The notes under the pieces: model-generated
The model's input: the letters and a program-made list of their open reading frames with translations, nothing else
Databases searched by the model: none
Told to the model about the DNA's origin: nothing
Program-made: the position numbers and the translations under genes
Source of the DNA: Antitrichia curtipendula
Lineage: Eukaryota > Streptophyta > Bryopsida > Hypnales > Leucodontaceae
Assembly: GCA_951230915.1 (NCBI GenBank)
Contig: OX579640.1
Coordinates: 18,434,981-18,498,980 of the forward strand
Direction of reading: 5' to 3'
Length of the DNA: 64,000 nucleotides
Part shown: positions 25,058 to 36,807 of the stretch, one piece after another
Layout of the letters: every line of letters starts with the position of its first letter
Position numbering within the stretch: position 1 is the first letter of the stretch

Positions 25058-25442
25058 AATCACCTTGACTCGAGGTGAATCAAAGGCCTCTTTATCTTTC
25101 TTGTAGAAGTAGTATCCCAAACTCAATTCACCTTGATTCGAGGTGAATCGAAGGCCGCTTTGTCTTCTTGTAGAAGTAGTAACCCAAACTCCATTCACCT
25201 TGAATGGAGGTGAATCAATGGCCGCGTGGTTTTCTTGTAGAAGAAGTATCTCAAAATTCAAATCACCTTCATTTGAGGTGAATAAATGGACGCTTGGTCT
25301 TCTTGTAGAATGAGTATCCCAAAACTCAAATCACCTTGAGTGGAGGTGAATCAATGGCTGCCTTGTCCTCTTGTAAAAGTAGTATCCACAATTCAAATCA
25401 CCTTGATTCGAGGTGAATAGCTGCTAGCTCCATTCGAGGTGA
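25058..25442. repeat. Phased array of palindromes upstream of ParB-methyltransferase gene 2
   Basis: Six units of about 68 bp each carry the dyad ATTCACCT-N7-AGGTGAAT (first base variable). The dyads start at 25,058, 25,126, 25,193, 25,261, 25,329 and 25,396, and a half-copy CATTCGAGGTGAAC ends the array at 25,442. The units also share TCTTGTAGAAGTAGTATCC and variants of GGCCGCTTTGTC. The array ends 175 bp before the ATG of gene 2. The same dyad is found again in both introns of gene 2. Confidence 0.93.
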
Positions 25443-27171
25443 ACTATATCTATTTCTCATTTCTGAGGTTAATTAATTCAATTACATTATAGTATAGAGT
25501 GTTCAATTAGGCGCCAATGGTAATTGGATTACTATTACTACTAAGAAAAAGAACATTCGGGTCTCAAGTTGAATATCTTTTCTAATTGAATTCTTCTTGT
25601 ATGATTGACTATAGATATGGATGAACATAAAAAAAAACTTGACTTATACTTTGATCAATATAAAGTACCCGAAGACTTGGTCGAAGAATTTGGTTATGAG
25701 GCTGACAATGGGGATTATTGGAAACTAAAAGAACCAGAGAGCGTTGAGTTCTGGAGCATCATTATTTATCCAATGACTCAAAACGTTGGGTTCATGAAGA
25801 AATTCAAAAATGGGCCTGACGCCACACTTCCAATTTCTCACTATGAAGAAGTTGTTGATATTGCCAAATGTCCTCCAGGAATGATTTTGGTCACGTGCTT
25901 GATCAAGAACGATCCAGATATGCTGGAAGAATATAAGTACACTTATGTCGTCAATCCTCAAGAGACGCCATTCAGTATTCATGAATGTTGTACGTCTCTC
26001 ATGAACTCCCAGTACAAAGGCCTCTATAAGGAGCTCGAAGCACAAATCCAGAAAGGAAGGTGGATGAATAAGGATGGAGGACCGCTACCTTCAGCAATTC
26101 TGGCAACTCGACTGAAGCAGCTGTTAGTCTCTTTTCAAATTGAGATAACAACATTACGGACTAGTTACAAGAACATGACCCCTCAACATTTGTCTCGAGA
26201 GTCAAGTGGCGTGGTTGGAAGCCAGCAGTCCCGCCTAAATCTCACCCCTGAGACAGGCAGAAGTGAAAATCAAAAACGTCAAGCTAGTACTTCAAGAACG
26301 GTACGTGCTAGTACGCCAATGAAGACGTGGGACACTACAACAGCTGAAGCCGATGACCAAGATCCCGAGTCTAGCTCACTCTCAGTCCTTACAAACATAC
26401 CAAAGGATTTCAAGTTTATACCCAAGGATAAAGACTCTGGGAAAGCGAATTACGAGGAGTCCTTGAAGACCTATGATAGTTATTGGTCTGAATGCCAAGA
26501 AGCATATTGTTTTGGTAGTGATAAAGTTGAAGAGATTTCAATTGATCAGTTGATGGTACCTCTCCCTGACATGAACTGTCGCAGTCTAGAGCCGTCCGGC
26601 ATTGACCACACCATGCATTATTTGATGGAGATGCCTGACAAAGATCGAAAGCAAGCCCTTTGTGCTATGCCTATCGGATTGGAGGAAATGCCAAAGGATT
26701 GGAAAGACATAAAAGATTGCAAGTTCTACATGATAAATGGCCAGCACAGTGTCGAGGCATCAAAGAAGATGAGGACCAAGGCATCTGCATCCAAGATCAT
26801 GGAGAAGTTTGAAAAATGGCCATGCTTCATTGTTTGGAGCAAGGACCACTCCATTCTACGACGAATTTCATCTTACTATAATCGAGTGAATCACTTTGAC
26901 AAATATAACCCTACCTGGGCAACTAATATAATTGGTGCTCGTGGAGTGTGGTTAAGGATGGGAGAACCAACTCCTCCGAAACAAGTGTCCGAAGCGGGAC
27001 GATCAGTTTCAAGATCAAAGTCACAATCCAAAGGCAACAACGCCGAAAATTGGAAGGTATATCATAGGAAAGTAGTTTGATATTATTCAAGTAAACTCTT
27101 TCTAATACATATAAGTTAGGAGGTCATCTGTCTATTCTTAAAACTTGCAAAATGCAGTTTTCTAGTTCATA

Positions 27172-27192
27172 ATTCACCTCCATCCAAGGTGG
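27172..27192. repeat. Gene-2 palindrome copy in intron 1
   Basis: ATTCACCTCCATCCAAGGTGG lacks only the last arm bases of the upstream palindrome. It lies in the 182-bp intron 27,057-27,238. Confidence 0.85.
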
Positions 27193-28624
27193 TTTTTCTA
27201 TTCAATGACTAACTTGTTTACATTATCTTTGAGTGTAGAAATTTGACGTTGCTTGCCAGCTGCGGTTTGGTATGATTGACATTAAGAAGCAACAGAGAAC
27301 CAAGTCTGGCAAGCCCGTGAAGGTTGACATTATAAACAAGCTCAAAATTATTACTGCTCCAACAGATGTCTATGAGTTATACTCTGAACTCATTTCCGCT
27401 GCCTCAATGGGAGAGTTGATCGATCCGGAGTCAAAAACTTTGTTCAAGAACACCAAGGGTTGGGTTCCGGAGAAGGATGGCATCATCAGTAAAGAGTTCT
27501 TTAAATGGCTTAGCAACCTTTCCAACGCAAGCCTCAAGCGACTTGCAAAGCATCTATTGAAGAAGCCTGACCGACCAGAGAAGAAGAACAAGAGAATGGA
27601 GGATTATCCAAAGGTGACATTTAAGAAGCTGAAGAAGGTTGTACCAAACTGTTGTACCTATCGACAGTGGTGTGAAAGGGGCAAAAGAAAGCAAATTATA
27701 AAGGTGCAGCTCAATGATATGAAGCCCGAACTTGATTTGTTAACCACGACGGGAGAGACTAAGAAGGACATGTGAAAGAAATTCAAAGAAGATTACAAGA
27801 TCACGGACGCTGCCATGCATGTCCTCATCACAGGTCCATCTGAGATATTCTTCACTACATCGAAGTTTTTGTGTAACATCAACAAGAGCATTAGAGAATT
27901 GTCACCCTATGCCGAGGAATTTTTGAAGGTCTTCTTGAGAAATAAAGGAAGATTTACAATTTCCACCGGTCAAGCATTCTACCGTCCATTCAACGAAAAC
28001 ACAGACGACTTAGCGAAGTGGGCTAGAGGTGATTGGGATCATTTGGATGTCAACCGTATAAAGATGGGATTCATGGACTTCAGAATTTTTCCAAGCAACA
28101 AGGAGGCTGGAGGGATGGCAACTCCATATTTTTATTCTTTCTTGATGTTGCTGATGGGGCTAAACAATCCTGCAATTCTTGATATCCCTGTGTGGATGTG
28201 GTTATCTGGAGATAAGAAGACCGACTCCAGTCTCATACACCATTTTTACCATTCCGTATTTACAAATAATTATGTCCTTCATCACGCAGAGTACATGCCG
28301 GCGAAGTACGAGCGACTTGAGGATCTTGAGTTGAACAAGAAGAAAGTCAAAGCCAATGTCCACATCATGTTCCTCATTAAGAAGAACCACAAGGCAAAAT
28401 GCAACTCCTTGCCCACAAAATTCAAGGCTCCGAAAACGCATGAATTCCTTACCTCGAGAGCTTACAATGAAATGCAATACCGAATCTATGAGAATGAATT
28501 ACGGATGGAGTTCTACATAAGCATTTTGGCTTTATATTGCAATCCTGAAGACGCAGTCCTTACAATATATGGGGGTGAAAAAATCATTTGTGCGGCGTGG
28601 GTGAGTATGTTGTTCTTTCTAAGT

Positions 28625-28647
28625 ATTCACCTCCATTCAAGGTGAAT
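28625..28647. repeat. Gene-2 palindrome copy in intron 2
   Basis: The full 23-bp dyad ATTCACCT-N7-AGGTGAAT (inner bases CCATTCA) is intact in the 120-bp intron 28,601-28,720. Confidence 0.92.
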
Positions 28648-29631
28648 TGACATGTTTGTTTGTTCTTGGAATTTATTATCTAAAATATGTTATTCTAACT
28701 ATTTTTTCATTTTCTTCCAGATGAATTCGCTGATAAATTATATCATTGGGGATTCTGACGAGATGAAATCCTATAGTGACCTCTCGCAATTGTCTGTGGA
28801 CTTGGACAAGGCGGATTTCCTTCAGTTAGGGTACTATGTTGATGAAGAGAACTATCCAAAGATAGTCGATAATGACACCTCGTCATCCGGTAGGGGCAAG
28901 AGAGATCGTATTCAGTTGGTTGCTCAAGATTCGGAGCACGACATGATTGACCAAGGAGAAGGTGACAAAGTCCATGCGATCAATCCTCCTGCGTCCCAAA
29001 AGTTTAGCACTCTACATGCTGGAACAATTGCCCCTTTGAATCCACCAGCAAGTGAACGTCGTCGTTCATCGTTCACTTCTCCTTCCTCTTCTTCAGAGCG
29101 TGATCGAGGAAAGATGAAGTTGGATGAAACAGAAGATCTTATTATGAAGGATTATATGAAAATGATGCATGAGAGGATGCAGAAGTATGAGGAGGAACAA
29201 TTTGAGGAGAGGAAGCGTTCAAGGATTGAATATGCTCAGTTGATGACTATCATCAAGGGAACTCTACCTTCTGGAAACTTTTCCCTTCAACTATTGAGAT
29301 GAGTGAGCCGGCCCCTCATGTGTCGTTAGAGAATCGTGTATCGGTATCTTCAGGTAGTGGAGCTCATATTCTTCCTAAGACATCCATGGAACTGGATCCA
29401 GCATTGCATAGTCCTTCCGAGGCGCTGCAGCAATCAGATGACCTGTAGACTCCTGCAATGAGTTCGGGTGTTGGAAATGAGGAAGTCAATGATCCCCAAG
29501 GTTCATCTCAGTGAACTCTCACTGTAATGATTTAGGATCTTTTGAAGTTGCGCTATTTTTGTTTTTTTAAGTATGATTTTTTTTACTTTTACAGGATTGT
29601 TTTGTATTGTTGAATGTAATTTTGAAGATTG

Positions 29632-29641
29632 CATTTACAAA
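29632..29641. other. Left target-site duplication of the MULE
   Basis: CATTTACAAA directly precedes the left terminal repeat and is repeated exactly at 41,520-41,529 after the right one. Ten bases (or nine, if the outer C belongs to the element end) fits Mutator-like elements, which duplicate 8-11 bp. Confidence 0.9.
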
Positions 29642-29975
29642 CAGGGTTGCTATTCTGTGAGCTTGCGAGCGTGAGCCTGGGAGCCTGGGAGCATACAGTT
29701 TTCTAGACTGAATTCTAGGGTGGGACCTATGACCGTGTTTATGAAAAATACAGCAGTAGGATAGAAATTCTAAAATAATGTTCGGATTTTGGATACCTAA
29801 AATGATTTTAACCCTTGAGGGACACTCTATGGCTAAATATTATCGAATTTTACTATACTTGAAGTTATAAAACGATGAACTAATTCGGTTTAGGGTTTAG
29901 TAATTGCGCCTCCTTGGAATTCTACAGTGGATTTAGGGAATTATAGGGTTTAGGGTTGGCCTAAATCTTGCATGT

Positions 29976-30162
29976 TGGGCCGCGATGATCCTAAACTACC
30001 GGAGGATGGTCGAGAGGTACTTAAACCAAATAATGTGGTTGCGGGTTTGAAACCTGGTAGAAGTAGTTTCTCTAGCTTGCGGGAAATCAGCCTCTCTTCC
30101 TGACAGACCCTTTGCAGTGTGTTTCCTCAACTCGCTTGTTTCGAAAATAAAAAATAAAAAAT
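29976..30162 (+). mobile_element. tRNA-derived SINE inserted in the MULE
   Basis: A 187-bp body is flanked by the exact 10-bp duplication TCTTGCATGT (29,966-29,975 and 30,163-30,172). It contains a polymerase III A box (TGGTCGAGAGG, 30,007-30,017) and B box (GGTTTGAAACC, 30,044-30,054), and ends in an A-rich tail (AAAATAAAAAATAAAAAAT). The A box resembles Leu/Ser tRNAs. It is not a functional tRNA gene: the acceptor and anticodon parts do not fold properly. Confidence 0.85.
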
Positions 30163-30490
30163 TCTTGCATGTACATAAAAAATGGCAGTACATCATATGA
30201 ACTGAAGTAATTTGGATCCCTTTCCACCCAAAAAATTAAAAGCAACAAAGCTCTCTTTGTTTCTAACCAATTTATGCAAATCAAGGGGCGCACCCCCTAA
30301 AACAAGTAGTAAATGACTATAGATACAGTCATTTACCACAATCAAAACCATGACAAGATATTGACAATACAAATTCAGATCTGAGGACCATGAGCTAGTA
30401 GCTATATTGGCATCATTTTTCAAATGCATAAAGGAAAGAGTAGAAGATGGAGAAATAGATCAAACAAGAATGATCTATCTCAAAACAAGA

Positions 30491-33400
30491 TCACGTAGAC
30501 GAAGAAGACATTGAGTGAGAATGAACACTTCTATCACTACTAGAGGTCTCCTCATCGGCTTCTTCAGCTTCCACATCTACAAATTCCAACACCCTAGGGT
30601 CTAAAGGAGTAGCCTTATTCCGTGTAGGGAGAAGGCACTGGGATGCAAATTGAACTGCTAACGCCTCGGCATAGGGGGGAAGTAGGTACGGTTGCTCCGA
30701 ACTAGGAAAAAACCCGGGCGAAGAGTACAATGGCCAGTGTTGCACCTCATTACTAATCATGCTACATGGAAAAAAAAAGAGTTATAAATGTCTTAAGATA
30801 GGCCAAGGTGAAATGAACATGAACAAGTGCAAATTCAAAAAGGACTTACTTACTGAATCGAGATTTCTTGATAATATGTTGAACCACGACCTCCTCTGCA
30901 TCTGGATCGTCAGAGGCCAATGTCACAGGTGCAGGTGTTACAGGAGCAACATGAACTAGACGAATGAGAGGAGCCAACATTGCATCAAAGATGGCCTTGT
31001 CTTCTTCTAGGGCTATAATGTGCCTGTCTAGAAGCCTGCAAGCATGGATTGAGGCCCCTGAAACATGAACATTGAATTGAAATTAAAATTTGACTACATC
31101 AAGCGCAACAGCTTTGACATGTAATTTGCATCATTAACACGTGAAGGGTTGGTTCTACAATGTACCAATTGAAGCCGTACAATCTAGAACCATGTCACCC
31201 GGGATAGATGACGCTTCAATGAACATGGCCATAAATTGAGGGTCCTTCTCACGCGCCCCTCTCCACGGAGTACCCTTGTCCATGGCCATCGTTTCCGAGG
31301 TAGTGAAGTTCTGCATAATGTCGTCACGCTCAACATCCACCCCGAGTGCAAGCAATGTCGGACAGGGCTGGAATGCAAACTTTGAAGGACCAACGTTCGG
31401 CAAGTTCCTCACAAACAACTGAATTCCGAAACGCAACGTCTGCAAAATAAAAGTGATCAATGTCACTTCAGCTCTTACCAGAATGTGAAAAATATTGAAG
31501 TGAAGCTAAGAACTTGGCACGAGAGGGGACATTACCGTCAATGAACGATCCAAGGGCGACACTGAGTGCAAGCGGTTTGCCCCCCACCATTCCTTCCGTA
31601 ATTTGAAAGCATAGGGATCTGCATAGCTGCGGATGTCAGCTTGGGCTTGGGCCCTGTAAGGATAAATAATAAGTAGTGCCCCATCATCCTGTAAATGTCC
31701 ATCGGCGAATTCGAAAAGAGATTCAAGCCAGGAATCGAAGTGCTGATTCCACTTTGGAATCGCAGAAGGAGGCTTGGACACAGTAGGAACAGGTAGCCCT
31801 TCAGGCATGTCGGCGATGATGAGGTCCACCCGTGGCGACGTACTCCGAACTCCTTTGAAGGATCGATCTTTATCCGCTTCGTGCTGCAATTAAGAGGAAA
31901 TTCAGTATAATACACAAAAAGACAACAAGTGAGTGAAAATGACATTGTAGATGAGAGGAGAGGGCTGCACCTTTTCCATGAATTTTAGTATGTCATGATA
32001 AAGCGGAGGCAGTGGATCAGCAAGAACTGCCGTTAGAGACGAGTTGCAAATGAATTCATCAATGGAGATGTCTGTGTCATTGACCAAGTCAATGACAGTG
32101 GGTCCACGAACTAAGTCCGCTTCCGTGAGTGCTAATCGTTCCGATCCACGCTTCGAGCCTTTAGAAATGGATGTCTGCAATCGAGAACCCTGATCCACGA
32201 CAGATGAACCGGCTATCGGTTGCTTTGGAGTCTGCTCCACATTCTTCTCTTTAGACGTCACCTTCACCTTCTCAACAATTTTGAACTTCTTCTTCGTCAC
32301 TCGTTGAAGCGCCTTGTCGACTGCCTCGGAGTTCTTCACAGCAATCTTCTTGTCGGCCTCCTCCCTCCTCTTCATTGCCTTTGCTCTAGCATCCTCGTCC
32401 AAGCCATTGAACTCGTCGTACTCAGGCACAAGTTCTTGGGAGTCAATGGAAGGTTTCAATCTCTCCTCCGGTAGAGGTGTGAACTCAGGAGGGCAGTCCA
32501 AATACCATGCTCCGGACTTCAAGTGAGCACTTGTCTACCACCGCAACTGTGAAGGAGAAAACATGCAGTGGTCGGTGGAAACGTCTAGCCATGTACTTAG
32601 AAATGGAGGCAGGTCGCGCTTCGCAATTGCTGCTTTTGGAAGCAGCTCGTACTTGAAGTACCTGACAAGGTAAATACATCTCAGAGTTGTGATATAAACG
32701 AGATCCCTAGAAAACGAAATTTGATTGCATTTGAAAATAATCAGTTCAAATAAAAATTTACCTGAATATTACTCGCTTGACCACGAGGTCAGAACCCTTG
32801 TGCTTTGAAAACAAATCAGACTTTTTGAAGACATCGTGGCCTCTGAAGTGAGAAAGGAATGAATGATCCCACAGTCGGATTCTCCAGCCCTCGATGTATT
32901 CAGCTAAAACCTCGGGTTCTTGAGGCGAGTCCATGGCCAAATCCAGATTATCCTTCTTGACGATATTGTCAAACATTTCTGTTGCTGCATCCTGTATCTG
33001 AACATTCAAGAGATGGAAGCGGTTTTAGGTAAGCATGAACATGCAAGTCAACTCCTGTAGAGAGATTGAAGTTACGAATTCAAATGATGTAGAGAACAGT
33101 GGGGAGATAAAACACCAGTTGAAGTCACTCACCCCTGCGTACCAACACGCCTTGACTAAGAAGGCTTTTAAGTCATTTTCACCCACGGGCTTCATAGGAA
33201 ATCGACGAGCCTCTCTAGTTTGGGTGGACGAGTTCCACCAACGTAACCACATGATTTTGTGCTCTGACGATACATTGCAGGTAGCAATCATCTGCAACTT
33301 GTCGAGAGTCATCTCCGGGATAGTATTTGTACACCAGTGGCGCTCAATCTTCATAGAATCATTGGAAAAATTAGAATTACAAATACATTCAACAACATTG

Positions 33401-35325
33401 AGAAATTGAAAATCTGTCAAAATGAGAACTCACCTCATCAAGCCACTCCTTCCCGAGACTTGGATTAGCCACAGCAGTGAGCTTCCCCAACTTTTTGGTC
33501 AAGACAGTTGTCTTCTCTTTCGTTCCTAGTCTCATTGCAGCCAAAACTCTATTCTCTGTCTGCTCCTCCACTGGCGTGTCTTCCTTATACAACCTCACTG
33601 CAGTATCTGCTGCGGCAGCTATTTCATACTGAAACGGAAAATGGATAAGACAAGTGAGATAAGAAAACAATGAGAACTGAAGAATATATGTAACTGAAGT
33701 GTACTTCAAGGGGAACAGTGACACTTACACAATAAATGAATGCTGTAAACACCTCTAACGACATGCTGTACCATGACTTCCTCAAATTCTGAGTGCATTG
33801 TAACATCTCAGAGGCACTCAAGTGATCGGCGAACTTATCTAAGGGCATGACTCCGTATTTGCGGACCCGGTACAAGGTGTGCACCAAGCTTGTCCGGATA
33901 AATGAATTCTCAGTGTATCTGTAATTACAAATCAAACAATTCGTCAGAATCCCTTAGCTTATAGGAAAACATGACAAAAGAGTCACAAAACAGGAGGAGA
34001 GAGTTGTGCACATACTTATTTATGTCGTGCATAACATGCATGACTTCTCCAATCCGCCCCTTTGTCTCTAATAATATAGAGTCAACGGAAACATGCCAAT
34101 CTCGGTCGTTATCATGGTGATGAGAAATATATGATGACCAAGCCAGAAGCCGATGGTTACCATCGCATACAAAGAACTTAGAGTTCTGGAGATGCTTCAA
34201 CTCCGGCGTAGAACACAAAATTCCATTAAACACATCATTCTCTTCATTCCAAAGAGGTCCCCATGCAACCTTCTCACTCTCTTTGACGTGCTCCTCCTCC
34301 CCCTGTTCATTTGTAATTGAAACATAGAAGACGGCCGACCCATCCCTGTACCCAAAGACAAATTCTTCAGCTAGCCTAGTCAAGTCAGACTTCAATGCTG
34401 GTCTAACCATAGGCATCGCAGACAGGCGACACAATGGAATTCGGAGTCGAGATACGGAATGGGGCTTCATTCGGAGACTTGAGATGGACGACACCGAATT
34501 CACTTTCTGGGATCTACGTAGAGCATCTTCCGAAGTGAAGTCATCCACTAGTTCTACATCATCGGCCTCGGATCCGTCTCCTTCCATGTCTTCAGCCATT
34601 GATATGTCTGGCTGATCAGGGACAGGCGATTCAACATTCTCAGGTTCCATGTCCACCTCAGGATCAGGAGTAGCCTCGGGCAGAACCTGGAAAACAGTAC
34701 AGCACTCAAAGTTAATGTGGTCCGCGGCATCACGAAATATAGGATCACGTCGGGGGAGCAAGCTGGACGCTCTCGGCGCCGAGAGGGACTGGTCACCCCC
34801 TAAACCCTGATGCGCAAACAAACTGAAAGGCGGGACAAAACCAAAAGAATGTCACCTTGACCCCAGCACCCGTCCTAGTGGGATCACGTCGGGGGAACAA
34901 GCTAGACGCTCTCGGCGCCGAGAGGGACTGGTCACCCCCTAAACCCTGATGCGCAAACAAATTGAAAGGCGGGACGAAACCAAAAGAATGTCACCTTGAC
35001 CCCAGCACCTGTTCCAGTGGGATCACGTCAGGGGAGCAAGTTGGACGCTCTCGACGCTGAGAGGGACTGGTCACCTCCTAAACCCTGATACAAAAGCAAA
35101 TTGAAAGGCGGGACGAAACCAAAAAAATGTCACCTTGTTGCCCTGGACTGTCAGGGTTTCTTCGGCGTCGCTCGCAGGCTCGGCCCGATGCGTTTTCTGG
35201 GGACTGCTTCTGTCTCCCGCCCCTTCGTTGTTCTTGCGGCCGCCATCCTGCTCGTCGTTGACGCGATCTCCGTCGCGGCTGCTTCCTTTTGGAGTTGCAT
35301 TCCTGGTCGCTGGCTTCCGCACCAT
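30491..35325 (-). CDS. MULE-borne ParB-like / beta-class DNA-methyltransferase-like gene 3
   Basis: Eleven minus-strand exons join with consistent phases: 35,325-35,134, 34,686-34,016, 33,918-33,729, 33,628-33,434, 33,348-33,133, 32,997-32,762, 32,661-31,971, 31,883-31,536, 31,439-31,166, 31,057-30,850 and 30,761-30,491 (1,163 codons). The ParB-like domain is the clearest of the three: LRIPLCRLSAMPMVRP and then CDGNHRLLAW (DGNHR at 239-243). The methyltransferase-like half has IIADMPEG in the DPPY position (D822), the strand LLIIYPYRAQAQ, and IPGDMVLDCTASIG (motif I, D999) followed by RHIIALEEDKAIF, which closely matches the typical RRFIGIEIDPEYF strand. Motif order IV then I is that of beta-class N6/N4 enzymes. 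A Lys-rich stretch (about 640-720) may hold a nuclear signal. One TAG (32,535-32,537, codon 609, probably a former CAG) interrupts exon 7. The rest is open, so inactivation is recent or the stop is read through. Confidence 0.75.
32535..32537 (-). other. Single in-frame TAG in gene 3
   Basis: Between ...SPSQLRW and TSAHLKSGAWYLDC the minus strand reads TGG TAG ACA. The frame is open on both sides for hundreds of codons, so this is a lone nonsense change, best explained as CAG to TAG. Confidence 0.85.
34742..35135. repeat. Three 139-bp tandem repeats with a GC-rich palindrome in intron 1 of gene 3
   Basis: Units starting at 34,742, 34,881 and 35,020 are exactly 139 bp apart and nearly identical. 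Each holds a 16-bp dyad: CTCTCGGCGCCGAGAG at 34,770-34,785 and 34,909-34,924 (perfect), and CTCTCGACGCTGAGAG at 35,048-35,063 (two changes). They fill the intron between exon 1 (ending 35,134) and exon 2 (starting 34,686), right at the 5' end of the gene. Each unit ends next to a GTGACATT sequence that could serve as a splice donor. Confidence 0.93.
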
Positions 35326-36807
35326 TGTTTCAGTCTATTGAGGAAGTGAGAAAGGATGAGCAAAACTGATGCTGAGGTAGCGGGAACTCGCAAAACACTA
35401 AACCCTAACTCTAAGAACTACCTCCATAAAAGTGAACCAGACGCGCACCGAGCTCCGTTTCGTTCGTCTTTTCCCACGGACCTCTTAGAATTAGGTTTCC
35501 CAGAAAGTTCCTTGTGCATGAAGACTATCCCGGTTCTAAGAACATCAGCTTATAGAACAGGAAAATGGAACGCTACTTAATCCCGATTCTATGAATTGCG
35601 AGACAATGTGTGATTGTTAGAATTGACCCAAGTTATAAAATTTGGAACAATGCTAGGGGCATCTTTTTCCTAATGTAGGTATCATCGAATCTGTATTCAA
35701 GGGTCACTTTCAACATTGCATGATAATGATCATGTAGGAAACGCTTGGTTGATTTCTAGTTCTAGAAGTAAATGTAATTCAAAAAGCAAATTATGATCAT
35801 GCAATCATGCAGGACTTACAGAATGGTCGCTGGAGGTTTTGGGCGCTTTGTTGTCTTCGATGCAGGATGTCCCACATAGCAGGCCACTCTCTTCTTCGTC
35901 TCAGTACTTTGCCTTCTCAATCGTGCACGGGTTAACTCCTTTCGTGATGAGAAATGGGACCTTCCTCTCTTCTTGGATTTCCTCGCTTTACTCAATAAAC
36001 TACTGTCGGGTATGTGTCGTGCTAAAGGCATGAGACTAATAGTTCATATTACTTTCAGAAAGTAATGACCCTTCCAAAATCCTCTAACTAAGATGTCCAT
36101 ACATATCCTCATGACCAATTTGAAAGTCCTACTCTCCTTTTGTAATTTCATTTAGACTCAGCGCCTCTGAACAGTATACCACAACTGTGAACCTAAACTT
36201 CGGCAACCACAACTGTGTTCACATGTTATATCTAATACTTGTTTGTCAGTTGGTAGTGACGGCCAGTTCCAAAAGCTATTGAAATCAATCACCCTAGATT
36301 TAGTCCGTTTTCAAAATCTTCCTGTCATCATATATAGGTCAGCTACATTTTTTATGATTTTATGGGACAACTCTACAATGATGCCGTGATGTATCATGGG
36401 ATGGGGGGGAAAGGTCCTATGCCTGCGTTCTGATAGCAAAGTAGGAGGTGTCTACGTGGACTCCTCTCTACGTGTATCCCAAATCTATAGACATGTCACA
36501 TGGTCCTTGAATTTTGAATTACTCTCATTTATGATTTAGGTTAGATACTGTCTCGTTTTAAGAATACTCACTCCTAATATACATTTGGGCGGCGATTTTA
36601 GACATCCAAATTGGGGGCTAGTGATAGTACTGCATCATTATACGGAATGAAGACACATTATTCCTATCTTTTGAAGTTCCCGTTGTAAGACAAGTACATG
36701 CCCGCATATTTTCTACGTCTGGATCACTTCATTCAGTAGGAGTTTTTGTTTTCTATGGTTGCTGTAAAAGTGTTATCATTTCAAGTGTGTCCAAGTTTGC
36801 TTCGTCA
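35326..36807. promoter_or_regulatory. Divergent intergenic region between the two MULE genes
   Basis: About 1.5 kb separates the ATG of the minus-strand ParB-methyltransferase gene from the ATG of the plus-strand transposase gene, so promoters for both must lie here or in unseen leader exons. I see no clear TATA box pair, and the short open frames have no recognisable content. Confidence 0.45.

Larger units (their letters stand above)
25617..29514 (+). pseudogene. ParB-like / methyltransferase-like gene 2 (decayed paralog of gene 1)
   Basis: Exons 25,617-27,056 (480 codons), 27,239-28,600 (454) and from 28,721 join in phase 0, with introns at the same places as in gene 1. The ParB-like part shows ISIDQLMVP and INGQHSVEA (NGQH at 374-377). 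Exon 2 carries MDFRIFP in the DPPY position, the strand VWMWLSG, and VLTIYGGEKIICAA in the motif I position. Exon 3 has a Ser-rich segment and a short charged coiled coil (MHERMQKYEEEQFEERKR). It is broken by a TGA at 27,773-27,775 and by a frame change near 29,275-29,290, after which the frame runs on past a TAG (29,446) to 29,514. A phase-1 donor at 29,354 (CAG before GTAGTG) would match the phase-1 acceptor of the phosphatase exon at 41,953, with the 11.9-kb MULE lying in between. Confidence 0.75.

Noticed and set aside
30007..30060. tRNA gene
   Set aside because: A and B boxes are present, but no proper acceptor or anticodon arms; A-rich tail and flanking duplication show a SINE.
34742..35135. 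Each 139-bp unit as a small coding exon plus intron of gene 3
   Set aside because: The introns would be only about 49-56 bp; the single intron 34,687-35,133 with a good pyrimidine tract before CAG fits phase and frame better. Kept open for cDNA testing.
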